Translations under genes and position numbers: made by a program
The notes under the pieces: generated by a model
Databases searched by the model: none
Seen by the model: the letters and a program-made list of their open reading frames with translations, nothing else
Told to the model about the DNA's origin: nothing
Part shown: piece by piece, positions 34,941 through 44,290 of the stretch
Layout of the letters: every line of letters begins with the position of its first letter
How positions within the stretch are numbered: position 1 is the stretch's first letter
From: Cellvibrio sp. PSBB006
GTDB taxonomy: Bacteria > Pseudomonadota > Gammaproteobacteria > Pseudomonadales > Cellvibrionaceae
DNA length: 64,000 nt
Reading direction: 5' to 3'
NCBI RefSeq assembly: GCF_002162135.1
Contig: NZ_CP021382.1
Location: 4,214,001-4,278,000 of the forward strand

Positions 34941-36215
34941 ATGAGTGTTTATAACAATTCTTCACTGGATATCGCCGAGGCGCTTGCCGAAGCACCACTG
35001 GTGGTTAAAGGCGGTGGAAAACCGGAGTTCTACCGCAAGCCGGGTTGGAATTTACTGCGTGAGGACGTGAGCCTTCCCGCCGCCGTCCTCTACCGTTCAA
35101 GACTGGAAAATAACCTGCAGTGGATGCAGCGATTCGCTGATAAACGTAAGGTCAGCCTTGCACCCCACGGTAAGACCACCATGGCGCCCGCGTTGTTTGC
35201 GCACCAGATGGCAGCGGGCTCCTGGGCGATGACCCTGGCCACCGCCACCCAAGTATCGGTGGCGCATCGTTTTGGTGTGCGCCGGGTGATTATGGCTAAC
35301 CAGCTGGTTGGTCAGCGGAATATGGAGATCATCAGCGAATTGCTCGCCAAAGGTCTGTTGGATTTTTATTGCCTGGTGGATTCGGTTGACAATGTGCGGG
35401 AACTGGCCCGCTTCTTCAGCGCGCGCAACCAAAGCCTGCAAGTGCTGATTGAGATAGGCGTAGCCGGTGGCCGCTGTGGTACCCGCACCCCGGCGGACGT
35501 GCAGGCGCTGGTGGAAGAGATTGCCCGGCATCCAGTGATTCAATTGGCGGGTATTGAAACCTACGAAGGCGTGATCAAGGGCGATAACCTGGCGGAGCGC
35601 ATCCGCGCCCATGTGGTGATGGTCAAGGGTTTATGCCTGGATCTGCTGGCTCAGAATGCGTTTGATGTGCAGAAAATTGTGCTGACCGGTGCCGGTTCCG
35701 CTTGGTACGACATCGTGGCCGAGGTATTTGGTGAGGAGCTGAACCAACGCATTATCCCGGTGATCCGACCCGGTTGTTACATCGTTCACGATCAGGGGCT
35801 GTGCATGCACAACCAGGACAATCTGATGGCCCGCTGCGGCCTGGATGCCGAAATTGACGGCGACCTGCAATCTGCCATGGAAATCTGGGCCTATGTGCAA
35901 TCCATCCCCGAGCCGGGCCAGGCGGTGATCACCCTCGGCAAGCGCGATGTGGCCTTTGATGCGGGATTGCCTATACCCAATTTACATTACCGTCCCGGGA
36001 GCGAATCGCCGGTTGCGGCCTCTCCGGAATGGAAAGTCGTGTCCATGATGGATCAACATGCCGCCATGACCTTTCCGGCGGGAGATGATTTGCGCGTGGG
36101 CGATATCATCGCCTTTGGTACGTCCCATCCTTGTTTGACTTTCGATAAATGGCAGCAGATGTGTGTGATCGACGATAACTATAATGTGGTGGATCTGGTG
36201 CGCACCTTCTTTTAA
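34941..36215 (+). CDS. PLP-dependent amino acid deaminase / D-threonine aldolase-like
   Basis: A 424-residue fold-type III PLP enzyme (alanine racemase-like barrel) of the D-serine dehydratase / D-threonine aldolase group. The PLP lysine is in LAPHGKTTMAP near residue 74, and the C-terminal metal-binding pair is in HPCLTFDKW near 395. Such enzymes deaminate or cleave D-amino acids. Start ATG 34941 (MSVYNNSS) is preferred, because a frame open to 34839 would cover the predicted promoter and palindrome. It is divergent from the RpiR gene and followed 90 bases later by the GH20 gene. It probably consumes the D-amino acid released by the D-aminoacylase. Confidence 0.87.
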   Translation: MSVYNNSSLDIAEALAEAPLVVKGGGKPEFYRKPGWNLLREDVSLPAAVLYRSRLENNLQWMQRFADKRKVSLAPHGKTTMAPALFAHQMAAGSWAMTLATATQVSVAHRFGVRRVIMANQLVGQRNMEIISELLAKGLLDFYCLVDSVDNVRELARFFSARNQSLQVLIEIGVAGGRCGTRTPADVQALVEEIARHPVIQLAGIETYEGVIKGDNLAERIRAHVVMVKGLCLDLLAQNAFDVQKIVLTGAGSAWYDIVAEVFGEELNQRIIPVIRPGCYIVHDQGLCMHNQDNLMARCGLDAEIDGDLQSAMEIWAYVQSIPEPGQAVITLGKRDVAFDAGLPIPNLHYRPGSESPVAASPEWKVVSMMDQHAAMTFPAGDDLRVGDIIAFGTSHPCLTFDKWQQMCVIDDNYNVVDLVRTFF

Positions 36216-36252
36216 ACATGCCGTTATAAATAATTCTGTTTGAATTTTCATA

Positions 36253-36276
36253 ATCAGCAGGCGTGATCCTGCTGAT
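36253..36276. terminator. 9-bp hairpin between the PLP-enzyme and GH20 genes
   Basis: atcagcagg and cctgctgat pair perfectly around a six-base loop. No T-run follows, so this is a weak terminator or attenuator at best. Confidence 0.4.
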
Positions 36277-36305
36277 GCCTTACCTGACCAACAGTGAATG
36301 CTTTT

Positions 36306-38729
36306 ATGAAAACGCTTGCTTTTTTTCTGCTGACTTTTTCTTCGCTTTTTACGTTCGCGGCTCCCGCCACTGAACTGGATTTAATGCCTTACCCCAAACA
36401 GCTCACGCTGCAACCCGGCCAGCTGACACTGGATAAATCGTTCCATGTGGTCATTGATGGCGCTGACTCGCCGTTGCTGCGCAAGGAATTGGAACGCTTT
36501 GTCATGCGTTTGCAAAAACAAACCGGACTGACTGTGGCGGCCCCGGCGATCCAGAAAGCGGATGCAGAAAAAATAACGGCGCCGGTGCTGCGTGTATCGG
36601 TGGAAAATATTCCTGAAGTCGAAAACGGTTATGCATTAGAGCGGGATGAAGCTTATCGCCTTGACGTTACTTCAACGCAGATACTGCTCTCGGCCAATAC
36701 CCGCACCGGCGCGGTACGCGGTCTGGAAACCTTGTTGCAAATAATTGGTTTGCAGAAGAAAACTGTGCGCGTACCGCAACTGGTGATTGAGGATGCGCCG
36801 CGTTTTGTCTGGCGCGGTGTGCTGCTGGATTCCTCGCGTCATTTTTTATCGATGGACACACTCAAGCGCCAACTGGATGCGATGGCGGCGGCCAAGTACA
36901 ACATCTTTCACTGGCATTTGACTGACGACCAGGGCTGGCGCATGGAGTCCAACGCCTTTCCCAAACTGCACGAATTGGCTTCTGATGGAGAATATTATTC
37001 GCAGCAGGATATTCGCGAGATTGTTGCTTACGCGCAGCAACGCGGTATTCATGTGTTGCCGGAGATTGATATACCCGGTCACGCCAGCGCCATCGCGCTT
37101 GCCTATCCGGAATTAATGTCGGCGCCTGACCCCTATAAAAAGGAAATTCGTTGGGGCGTACACAAGCCCACGCTCGATCCGACCAATGAAAAGGTTTATG
37201 AATTTGTCGATAAATTAATGGCAGAAGTCAGCGCGTTGTTTCCGTTTGAGTATGTGCATATCGGCGGTGATGAAGTTGATCCCGAGCACTGGAATAACAA
37301 TGCAGACATTCAGGCGTTTATGAAAAAAAATGCACTGGCAGATCACCGTGCGCTGCAAGCCTGGTTTAACCGCCGCGTGGTCAATATTCTGGAAAAACAC
37401 CAACGCAAGATGATTGGCTGGGATGAAATTCAGCATCCCGATTTACCTAAAAATATTGCCATTCAATCCTGGCAGGGGCCGGATGCAGTGAGCGACGCAG
37501 TCAGTCATGGTTTCCAGGCCATTCTGTCCACCGGTTATTACGTCGATCAACCGCAACCGACGGCGTATCACTATCGCAATGACCCGGTACCGGTGATCGA
37601 AATGCTCGATGATCAGGTGCGCGCGGGCGAGGTATGGGAAACCTGGTCGTTTGAGATTCCGCGCAAACGCGGCAGTGCCATTAAAGGCACGTTTACCTTG
37701 ATTAACAGGGATGGCGAGCAACGCGGTTTTATCGACTTCAACGGCAAATCACGCCGCGCTGTGCATGATGTAAAAAATATTCACGGTGTAACCCAATTTC
37801 ACCTCGATACCTGGATGGGGGTATTTACACCGCGTGTCACGCTGCAAGACGGCCAATTACAAGGGGATGTCATCGTCGGCAATGCACTCTACAGGATAAC
37901 CGGCAAACAAGTTGCTGGCTCGGCTATACCGGATAGCATCATGCCGACAGCAATTCGTCAACAACCCCTGACCGACGCCGCGCGTGAATTGGTACTGGGC
38001 GGTGAAGCGGCACTGTGGGCGGAGTTGGTTGACGATACCGTGATTGATTTGCGCTTGTGGCCACGTGCGTTTGCCATAGGCGAACGGCTCTGGTCACCAG
38101 TGGCGTTACAGGATGAAGATTCCATGTATCGCCGGATGCAAAAAGTGGGTGACCTGGCTGCTGTGTCCATTGATCTGCAACACCACCAGCAAGCGCACGC
38201 CGGTATGATGAAACTGATCAGCAAGCCACAGGATATCAAGCCACTGAAAATCTTCGCCGAAGCCATCGAACAGGCGCAGTATTATCATCGCCACCATGAG
38301 AAACATGTATACGGCACCTATTCAAAAGCCGACCCGTTAAATTTATTTGTGGATACCTTGCCGGCGGAAAGCCTGGCGGTACGCGAGCTGGATCAATTGG
38401 TTGAGCAGTTTCTGGAAAATCCACGGGATAAACAGGTTAAAAAGCAGTTGTTAGTGTTGTTGAAATCCTGGAACAAAAATCACAAGCCTTTGATGCAGGT
38501 TATCGAGCGGAACCCAAGCCTTGCCGATATGAAACCCCTGGCGCAACGGGTTGATCAGGTGACACAGCTGGGCTTAAAGCTGGTGGAACAACATGCCAGC
38601 GAGAAGCCGTTACCCGCTGGTCAGCTTGAACCAGCGAGAAAAATTCTGCGCGGCGCACAACAAATGCATCAGGAAATTGTTGTCAGTGCGGCTTATCCTA
38701 TCGAAAAACTGTTGAACGCAGCTTACTAA
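36306..38729 (+). CDS. beta-N-acetylhexosaminidase, GH20, with inserted domain
   Basis: An 807-residue exported enzyme (signal peptide about 1-19, ending FTFAA). A GH20b-like N-terminal domain (about 25-155) precedes the barrel, with LLDSSRHF, FHWHLTDDQGWR and catalytic Asp322-Glu323 in IGGDEVDPEHW. It removes terminal GlcNAc or GalNAc from chitin oligomers or glycans. The barrel is interrupted around residues 430-558, between a YYVDQPQPTAYHY segment and LVLGGEAALWAE, by roughly 130 residues of beta-rich sequence unlike the usual short loop. The last 200 residues are helical. ATG 36306 is preferred to an in-frame GTG at 36294. The gene may share regulation with the preceding PLP-enzyme gene. 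Confidence 0.92.
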   Translation: MKTLAFFLLTFSSLFTFAAPATELDLMPYPKQLTLQPGQLTLDKSFHVVIDGADSPLLRKELERFVMRLQKQTGLTVAAPAIQKADAEKITAPVLRVSVENIPEVENGYALERDEAYRLDVTSTQILLSANTRTGAVRGLETLLQIIGLQKKTVRVPQLVIEDAPRFVWRGVLLDSSRHFLSMDTLKRQLDAMAAAKYNIFHWHLTDDQGWRMESNAFPKLHELASDGEYYSQQDIREIVAYAQQRGIHVLPEIDIPGHASAIALAYPELMSAPDPYKKEIRWGVHKPTLDPTNEKVYEFVDKLMAEVSALFPFEYVHIGGDEVDPEHWNNNADIQAFMKKNALADHRALQAWFNRRVVNILEKHQRKMIGWDEIQHPDLPKNIAIQSWQGPDAVSDAVSHGFQAILSTGYYVDQPQPTAYHYRNDPVPVIEMLDDQVRAGEVWETWSFEIPRKRGSAIKGTFTLINRDGEQRGFIDFNGKSRRAVHDVKNIHGVTQFHLDTWMGVFTPRVTLQDGQLQGDVIVGNALYRITGKQVAGSAIPDSIMPTAIRQQPLTDAARELVLGGEAALWAELVDDTVIDLRLWPRAFAIGERLWSPVALQDEDSMYRRMQKVGDLAAVSIDLQHHQQAHAGMMKLISKPQDIKPLKIFAEAIEQAQYYHRHHEKHVYGTYSKADPLNLFVDTLPAESLAVRELDQLVEQFLENPRDKQVKKQLLVLLKSWNKNHKPLMQVIERNPSLADMKPLAQRVDQVTQLGLKLVEQHASEKPLPAGQLEPARKILRGAQQMHQEIVVSAAYPIEKLLNAAY

Positions 38730-38798
38730 ACGCTTATCAGGGTCTGCCCGGCATTCATGCAGTGAAAGCGTGAATGTCTTCACGCCCCGCTATATGAA

Positions 38799-38845
38799 AG
38801 CAATATTCGGCTGGCAGCCCGGCTGAATATTGCTATCCTTTCTGT
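38799..38845 (+). terminator. terminator after the GH20 gene
   Basis: A 16-bp stem with two G-T pairs (38799-38814 with 38819-38834), loop cagc, followed by atcctttctgt. It is 69 bases past the GH20 stop and just before the VOC gene. Confidence 0.6.
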
Positions 38846-38870
38846 CATCTCTCCTGCAAGTAATAGATTC

Positions 38871-39263
38871 ATGGCACTTAATGGCATACATCACGTAGCG
38901 ATCATCTGCTTCGATTACAACCGTTCCCGGCATTTTTACGTTGAGGTGTTGGGGCTACAGGTTCTGGCAGAAAATTACCGCACCGAACGTGATTCCTGGA
39001 AGCTGGATTTGGCGTTACAGGATGGCTCGCAGTTAGAGTTATTTTCCTTTCCTAACCCACCGCCAAGACCGAGCCGGCCGGAAGCACAAGGGCTTCGGCA
39101 TTTGGCCTTTCGAGTGACAGATATTCATCCTCAGGTAGAGCGCTTGATGGCACAGGGCGTGGAGGTTGAGCCGATTCGGGTGGATGAGTTTACCGGTATG
39201 CGCTACACCTTTTTTCAAGATCCAGATGGTTTGCCATTGGAACTATACGAGATCAGTCTATAG
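38871..39263 (+). CDS. VOC/glyoxalase-like metalloprotein (GloA2/YaeR type)
   Basis: A 130-residue vicinal-oxygen-chelate protein with two beta-alpha-beta-beta-beta halves. Likely metal ligands are His8 (IHHVAI), Glu near 56 (QLELFSF), His near 76 (LRHLAF) and Glu near 126 (PLELYEI), the standard VOC positions. It is closest in appearance to the YaeR/SMU1112c group of glyoxalase I-like proteins, whose substrate is not well defined. It is a single gene, followed by a long hairpin element. Confidence 0.87.
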   Translation: MALNGIHHVAIICFDYNRSRHFYVEVLGLQVLAENYRTERDSWKLDLALQDGSQLELFSFPNPPPRPSRPEAQGLRHLAFRVTDIHPQVERLMAQGVEVEPIRVDEFTGMRYTFFQDPDGLPLELYEISL

Positions 39264-39336
39264 TTCTCCGTCAGTTGCCGAAGTCACTCATCTTTACCAA
39301 TAAATTTTAAAATCACTAATCCTTGAAGTCGGCACA

Positions 39337-39443
39337 AAAGGTAGTACGGTGGAGGGTGCGAGACCATCACCGACAGGATGTCGGTGCTGAGCCTACACGG
39401 ACGTATTCACGGCGTGTCTCGCACCCTCCACCGTACTACCTTT
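39337..39443. repeat. hairpin element family, copy 1
   Basis: A 28-bp perfect outer stem (39337-39364 with 39416-39443) encloses 51 bases. Inside are an 8-bp inner hairpin, caccgaca/tgtcggtg (39368-39375 with 39379-39386), and the core gagcctacacgga then gtattcacggcg. It lies 73 bases after the VOC stop. It shares core and fold, but not stem sequence, with 50547-50652 and 54773-54862. Confidence 0.85.
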
Positions 39444-39473
39444 CCAAACTATTGAGAATTACTTGAGGCAATA

Positions 39474-40400
39474 ATGATTACAGCAAATATCTCATCGCAT
39501 CGCTCTATTACTCAGGTTTGCTTGGTCGTCATGTTTATTTTTCTATTGGCTTCACCAGCGCGTTCGCAAGAAGTGGTGATTGCATTTGAAGATGTGCTCG
39601 GCCCATCCGCCACACTGGATGGCATGGCACGCACGCAGATGATTATCAGCGGTTTACGTCGGGCGGAGGTTGAGCAGGCATTGTTTCTGGTGCGTACCAA
39701 AAAAATCAATCCGCGTACCAAAAACAGAGAGCGATTGGTGCAGTACGACAAAGCCGGGCATGTGCTGGCGAGCCACGGCCATGATCATAACCTGTTTAAA
39801 AAAGTTAACCTGTACGCTTACGAAATCGATCTGTTGAAATCCAATGCTTTGTTGCAAGACTTTGCAAACTATCATGGCTATTTTCACTTTGGTTATTACG
39901 CTGCCGGTGGTGACCTGAACGTGCGGCGCAAGCTCCGCGATTTTACGCGGGAGAATGGGCTGCAACCAATCTACGTTAATGTAAAAGTCGATGATGCCTA
40001 CCTTAACCAACGCTATATCGAGCAAGTGAATGCTAATCGGCGCGTGGATATGGCGGCGTTAGAAAAAGTGTATGTGGATATGGTATGGCAGGGGCTGGTG
40101 AATTATTACCAATATGCTATTCCAACGGTGGAGCACCCCAGGATTATTTTGCTGTTACAAGAAAACGATCTGGCCGCTTATTTTATTGCACCGCTGATGG
40201 AAAAAATTCTTGAACAGGGTTGGCGTATTGCTTCACCAAACGCCGCGTTTAGCTACCCTAAAATTTCACACGCGCCCATCGGTCTGCAAAATGGCGACGG
40301 TTACATGGCTGCCCTTACCGGTATCGACCTGATGGCCAAGGATCTCCCTCTCTACCACCACAATCCCGCCGCCATCAATTATTTCCAACACGCCCCGTAG
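39474..40400 (+). CDS. exported divergent polysaccharide-deacetylase-like protein
   Basis: A 308-residue protein with a signal peptide (about 1-31, ending PARSQ). It resembles the NodB deacetylase fold: VVIAFEDVL occupies the first motif's place, with ED instead of the usual DD, ASHGHDH near residue 100 matches the H-x3-H metal motif, and YFHFGYYAAGGD occupies the third motif region. The family removes acyl groups from sugars, or is inactive when residues are lost. The assignment is tentative, since overall similarity cannot be measured here. Its stop codon lies inside a REP-like hairpin. No neighbour suggests a substrate. Confidence 0.55.
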   Translation: MITANISSHRSITQVCLVVMFIFLLASPARSQEVVIAFEDVLGPSATLDGMARTQMIISGLRRAEVEQALFLVRTKKINPRTKNRERLVQYDKAGHVLASHGHDHNLFKKVNLYAYEIDLLKSNALLQDFANYHGYFHFGYYAAGGDLNVRRKLRDFTRENGLQPIYVNVKVDDAYLNQRYIEQVNANRRVDMAALEKVYVDMVWQGLVNYYQYAIPTVEHPRIILLLQENDLAAYFIAPLMEKILEQGWRIASPNAAFSYPKISHAPIGLQNGDGYMAALTGIDLMAKDLPLYHHNPAAINYFQHAP

Positions 40401-40432
40401 GTCGGATTAGCGGCAAAGCCGCGTAATCCGAC
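40397..40432. repeat. REP-like palindrome, copy 3, overlapping a stop codon
   Basis: gtcggatta (40401-40409) pairs with taatccgac (40424-40432), and gcggc/gccgc extends the stem inside. The leading gtag includes the TAG stop of the deacetylase-like gene. It sits between that gene and the convergent nitrate ATPase gene. Confidence 0.75.
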
Positions 40433-40442
40433 AGGTTATGCG

Positions 40443-41294
40443 CTACGCAACGTGATTGCGTTTTGTTTCAGCGGCTTTTTCAGAACGCTTGGGGGACAGA
40501 GTTTCAATCTTGCGTTGTTTCTCGTAGAGGAAGCGCAATACCGCACTGCGGTAGTGGTTGTATTCTGCGTTGTCGGCCAGTGCCAGGCGATCGCGTGGAC
40601 GCGGGAGTTTCACATCGAGAATTTCGCCTACCGTTGCTGCCGGGCCGTTAGTCATCATTACAATGCGATCGGACAACAGTACGGCTTCGTCCACGTCGTG
40701 GGTAATCATAATAACGGTGTTACCCAACTGGCTTTGAATCTCCATCAATGAATCCTGCAAGTGCGCACGGGTTAATGCATCCAACGCACCGAAAGGTTCG
40801 TCCATCAGGAGAATTTGTGGTTCCATCGCCAGTGCGCGGGCAATGCCTACCCGTTGCTTCATGCCGCCGGAGATTTCGTCCGGACGTTTGTGAATGGCGT
40901 GAGTCATTTGGACCAGTTCAAGGTTGTGTTCGATCCACTCGCGCATTTCGGCTCGGGATTTTTTTCCTTTGAAAACGCGCTTCACGCCCAGCTCAACATT
41001 TTGATAAGCCGTCAGCCATGGCAGCAATGAGTGGTTTTGAAAGACCACGGCGCGCTCAGGTCCGGGCTCGTTGACTTCTTTACCATTTAATACCACGCCG
41101 CCGGTGGTGGCTTTATATAAACCGGCAACAATATTCAAAACGGTGGATTTACCACAACCCGAGTGACCGATCAGCGAAACAAACTCGCCTTTGGCAATCT
41201 TCAGGTTGACGCTTTGCAGTGCACAAAATGGTCCTTTGGGGGTGGGGAACTCAATGCCCACTTTGGATAATTCCAACTGTACTTGACTCATCAC
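40443..41294 (-). CDS. nrtD: nitrate/nitrite ABC transporter ATP-binding protein
   Basis: A 283-residue ABC ATPase with Walker A GHSGCGKST near residue 43, Q-loop FQNHSLLPW, signature ISGGMKQRVGIARAL near 142-156, Walker B ILLMDEPFGALDA and the H-loop in MITHDVDEA. It energises import of nitrate (or nitrite/cyanate-like anions), as shown by the adjacent NrtB-type permease and NrtA-type binding protein. It is the last gene of the three-gene minus-strand operon, nine bases after the permease gene. Confidence 0.9.
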   Translation of the reverse strand: MMSQVQLELSKVGIEFPTPKGPFCALQSVNLKIAKGEFVSLIGHSGCGKSTVLNIVAGLYKATTGGVVLNGKEVNEPGPERAVVFQNHSLLPWLTAYQNVELGVKRVFKGKKSRAEMREWIEHNLELVQMTHAIHKRPDEISGGMKQRVGIARALAMEPQILLMDEPFGALDALTRAHLQDSLMEIQSQLGNTVIMITHDVDEAVLLSDRIVMMTNGPAATVGEILDVKLPRPRDRLALADNAEYNHYRSAVLRFLYEKQRKIETLSPKRSEKAAETKRNHVA

Positions 41295-41303
41295 TCTATC
41301 CTC

Positions 41304-42290
41304 CTAACGGATAACGGCAGACTTGTCCCAGTTAACCCAGCTTTGCAGCGCCAGCAAACTGCGATCCAGAATAAAACCGATAAAACCAATGATTAATACG
41401 GCCACACAAATACGACCCAATGAATCCGATGAACCGTTTTGAAATTCATCCCAGACAAATTTTCCGAGACCGGGGTTTTGTGCCAGCATTTCCGCTGCGA
41501 TCAACACCATCCAGGCGATACCCAATGACAAGCGCAGCCCGGTAAACATCATCGGAATAGCTGACGGCAGTACGATAGTGCGCACATGGGTAAACCAACT
41601 TAAGCGCAGAACCCGGCTCACATTGATTAAATCCTTGCTGACACCGGCAACGCCCACCGCGGTATTGATCATGGTGGGCCAGAGTGAACAGAGGGTGACG
41701 GTGATCATGGATATGACAAAGGATTTTGAAAACATCGGGTCATCAGTGACATAGGTTGCACTGACTACCAGGGTCACCAGCGGCAACCAGGCCAGCGGTG
41801 AAACCGGTTTGAATAATTGGATGAGCGGATTAAACGCGCGATACAGGGATTGGCTCAAACCAATCACAATTCCCACCGGAATCGCGATCACTGTAGCCAG
41901 TAGAAAGCCACATACAACGGTAATCAGGCTGGTCAGTATCTTGTCGAAAAATGTCGGACGGCCGTTGAATTCACGGACACGAATTTCTGCGCTGGGATCT
42001 TCAGCCAGAATCTCGGCATTACGTTTTTCCTGGCGCTCATAAAATTTCCGTTCCCGCTCATTTTCGGCCCGATACTCATCGACAAGGCCGGACCATTGTT
42101 GTACGACTTCCTTTGGGCCGGGAAACGTGCCCAACGAAGTATGAATATGTTGTGAACCGATATGCCAGAACAACAAAAAAAACAGCAGGCCGATAAACGG
42201 AATCAAAACACCGAGCACAGCATCGCGCAACTGCTGCGGAGACAGCTTGACGGGGCTGATTTTTTTTAAGTTAAGGATCGCGGTATTCAT
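41304..42290 (-). CDS. nrtB: nitrate ABC transporter permease
   Basis: A 328-residue inner-membrane permease with six or so helices. The ABC-permease EAA-like segment VGVAGVSKDLINVSRVLRLS (about 220-240) and the RLSLGIAWMVLIAAEML stretch are typical of the NrtB/SsuC group. An unusual charged stretch (residues about 75-105, rich in E and R) lies between the first and second membrane segments. It pairs with the NrtD-type ATPase downstream and the NrtA-type binding protein 105 bases upstream. Confidence 0.9.
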   Translation of the reverse strand: MNTAILNLKKISPVKLSPQQLRDAVLGVLIPFIGLLFFLLFWHIGSQHIHTSLGTFPGPKEVVQQWSGLVDEYRAENERERKFYERQEKRNAEILAEDPSAEIRVREFNGRPTFFDKILTSLITVVCGFLLATVIAIPVGIVIGLSQSLYRAFNPLIQLFKPVSPLAWLPLVTLVVSATYVTDDPMFSKSFVISMITVTLCSLWPTMINTAVGVAGVSKDLINVSRVLRLSWFTHVRTIVLPSAIPMMFTGLRLSLGIAWMVLIAAEMLAQNPGLGKFVWDEFQNGSSDSLGRICVAVLIIGFIGFILDRSLLALQSWVNWDKSAVIR

Positions 42291-42395
42291 GGCGTCTTCT
42301 CCTGTTGCGCTGAATGGTGCACAACATTGGTGTTACAAAAAATAACCTGGTTGATCTGCCGGCGCAGCAAGATGGCGCCGGCAAATCGTTGCACC

Positions 42396-43820
42396 TTACA
42401 GTTTCTCTTTACCTTTCAATCCAATGGCAAACTTGCTCAGATAATCATTGGGCTTGGTACCATCAAACACGATGCCGTCAATAAAGGTATGTGCATCGGT
42501 AGCGCGATAACCGGTTTCGCTGGAAAAGTCGGGAAAATCGGTGGCTTTTAATTTGCCTTCCGCAATCAGTTCTTTTGCGGCTTGTTGGTAGACTTCCGGC
42601 AGGAAAACTTTCTTGGCAGTTTCCATATACCAGGCATCCGGTTTTTCTTCGGGTATCTGGCCCCAGCGACGCATTTGTGTCAGGAACCAAACCGCATCGG
42701 AGTAGTAGGGATAGGTGGCGTGATAACGAAAGAACACATTGAAGTCGGGTTCTTTACGTACATCGCCGCGTTCGTATTCGAAGACGCCGGTCATGCTGTT
42801 GGCAATCACTTTATAATCAGCACCGACATAATGTGATTGCGAAATCATCTTCGCCGCTTCGGCGCGATTGGCATTGTCTTTGTCATCCAGCCATTTGCCG
42901 GCACGGATCAAGGCTTTCACCACACGAATATGGGTATTGGGATTTTCGTCGGCCCACTCTTTGGTTACACCAAACACTTTCTCAACAATGTTGTTGCGCA
43001 GATCGCGGTTGGTTACAACCGGTACACCGATATTGCGAAATACCGCTTGTTGGTTCCAGGGTTCACCAACGCAATAGCCGCTGATAGTGCCGGCCTCCAG
43101 CGTTGCAGGCATTTGTGGTGGCGGGGTTACTGAGATAAGGACATCAGCATTTAACTGACCGGTGATGTCACCTTTGTGCGGTGCATAAAATCCCGGCTTG
43201 ATACCAGCAGCGGCCAACCAATAACGCAATTCATAGTTGTGGGTAGATACAGGAAACACCATACCCATATTGAAGGATTTTCCCTCGTCATGAAAACTTT
43301 TGATGACCGGTTTAAGTGCTTCGGCGGTAATAGGGTGAACCGGTTTTCCGTCTTTTACCGGAACATTTTTTTTCATGGCTTTCCATACATCGTTCGACAC
43401 AGTACAGGCGTTGCCGTGTAAATCCATGGCGAATGCAGTAACAACATGCGCTTCTGTACCGAAGCCGATGGTGGCTCCCAGCGGTTGTCCCGCGAGCATA
43501 TGGGCACCGTCGAGCTCACCGGTAATTACGCGGTCCAGCAAAACTTTCCAATTGGCTTGCGCCTCTAACTGAACACTCAACCCTTCATCATCAAAATAAC
43601 CCAGTTCATAGGCAACGGCGAGCGGCACCATATCGGTTAATTTAATAAAACCGAATTTCAAATCTTCTTTTTCGGCGGGGCCGAGTTTGGCTTGTGCGTG
43701 GGTTGCTGCCAAGGCAATACAGCAGGTTATTGCAAAGGCGCAATGACGCAACACAGTGATAAAAAGTGAGGCGTTCCTTGAGGTTTCATGAGAAACCTTA
43801 TATCCGGGTGTGCTAAACAT
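42396..43820 (-). CDS. nrtA: nitrate-binding periplasmic protein (NrtA type)
   Basis: A 474-residue substrate-binding protein with a signal region up to about residue 42 (ending THAQA). The mature start [23 protein letters not shown] is typical of NrtA/CmpA, as are [15 protein letters not shown] and GYCVGEPWN. It captures nitrate or nitrite in the periplasm for NrtBD. The ATG at 43820 ([10 protein letters not shown]) follows a ggag ribosome site; the frame is open to 43928, but that part covers the leader. The leader is long, with a sigma-54-like promoter about 140 bases upstream, in keeping with nitrogen control. Confidence 0.9.
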   Translation of the reverse strand: MFSTPGYKVSHETSRNASLFITVLRHCAFAITCCIALAATHAQAKLGPAEKEDLKFGFIKLTDMVPLAVAYELGYFDDEGLSVQLEAQANWKVLLDRVITGELDGAHMLAGQPLGATIGFGTEAHVVTAFAMDLHGNACTVSNDVWKAMKKNVPVKDGKPVHPITAEALKPVIKSFHDEGKSFNMGMVFPVSTHNYELRYWLAAAGIKPGFYAPHKGDITGQLNADVLISVTPPPQMPATLEAGTISGYCVGEPWNQQAVFRNIGVPVVTNRDLRNNIVEKVFGVTKEWADENPNTHIRVVKALIRAGKWLDDKDNANRAEAAKMISQSHYVGADYKVIANSMTGVFEYERGDVRKEPDFNVFFRYHATYPYYSDAVWFLTQMRRWGQIPEEKPDAWYMETAKKVFLPEVYQQAAKELIAEGKLKATDFPDFSSETGYRATDAHTFIDGIVFDGTKPNDYLSKFAIGLKGKEKL

Positions 43821-44290
43821 AAAAGCGCTCCAATCTGATGTGCAAAAAAATAGAAACTCGAAAACCTTATGGAAAAATTCTTCGAACGATCTTATTCGGC
43901 TGACTGAATATCTGGCATTGTTATTCATGCTGCGTGCACAGGATTACTGGAGGTGATTATTCAAACTCTGTGCCAATCACGATGTGCACAAAAAAATGCA
44001 GGCTTTATCTACCCGAAAAAGATGTTTTGCATTTTTTTGCACTTATATGGATCGCATTGATCTGCAATGGGCTATTTTGGAGCTATGATGTAAGAGGTAA
44101 ATGTGCGCTATGGAAAAGCAATTACGCTCGCTACCGCACTTTTTTGGAACAGTTTGTGGCAGCACGGGATTTAATGTGGGTAGCTTGAATCCAAATCAGT
44201 AGAAAAAGATCAATTCGATAAACCCGGTTGTGTTATCAGGTTGTGCTGGCAATTTACATAATGGATAAGAATCATTGCGAGTGACACAGT
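43821..44290. other. 470-base region without a convincing gene, upstream of nrtA
   Basis: The part up to about 43980 is the nrtA leader and promoter. The remainder is AT-rich, with repeated gca/tttttt tracts near 44010-44040. An 84-codon frame at 43934-44188 has no ribosome site, no recognisable features and the wrong composition for a gene. The TPR lipoprotein gene starts at its right end. Confidence 0.5.
43960..43975 (-). promoter_or_regulatory. sigma-54-like promoter of the nitrate transporter operon
   Basis: On the minus strand the sequence is tggcacagagtttgaa. The -24 element tggcac is perfect and spacing is correct, but the -12 element reads ttgaa where ttgca is expected, one mismatch at an important base. 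Confidence 0.4.

Noticed and set aside
43934..44188. An 84-codon frame on the plus strand upstream of the TPR lipoprotein gene
   Set aside because: No ribosome site, no domain, composition unlike neighbouring genes; the region overlaps the nrtA promoter and leader.
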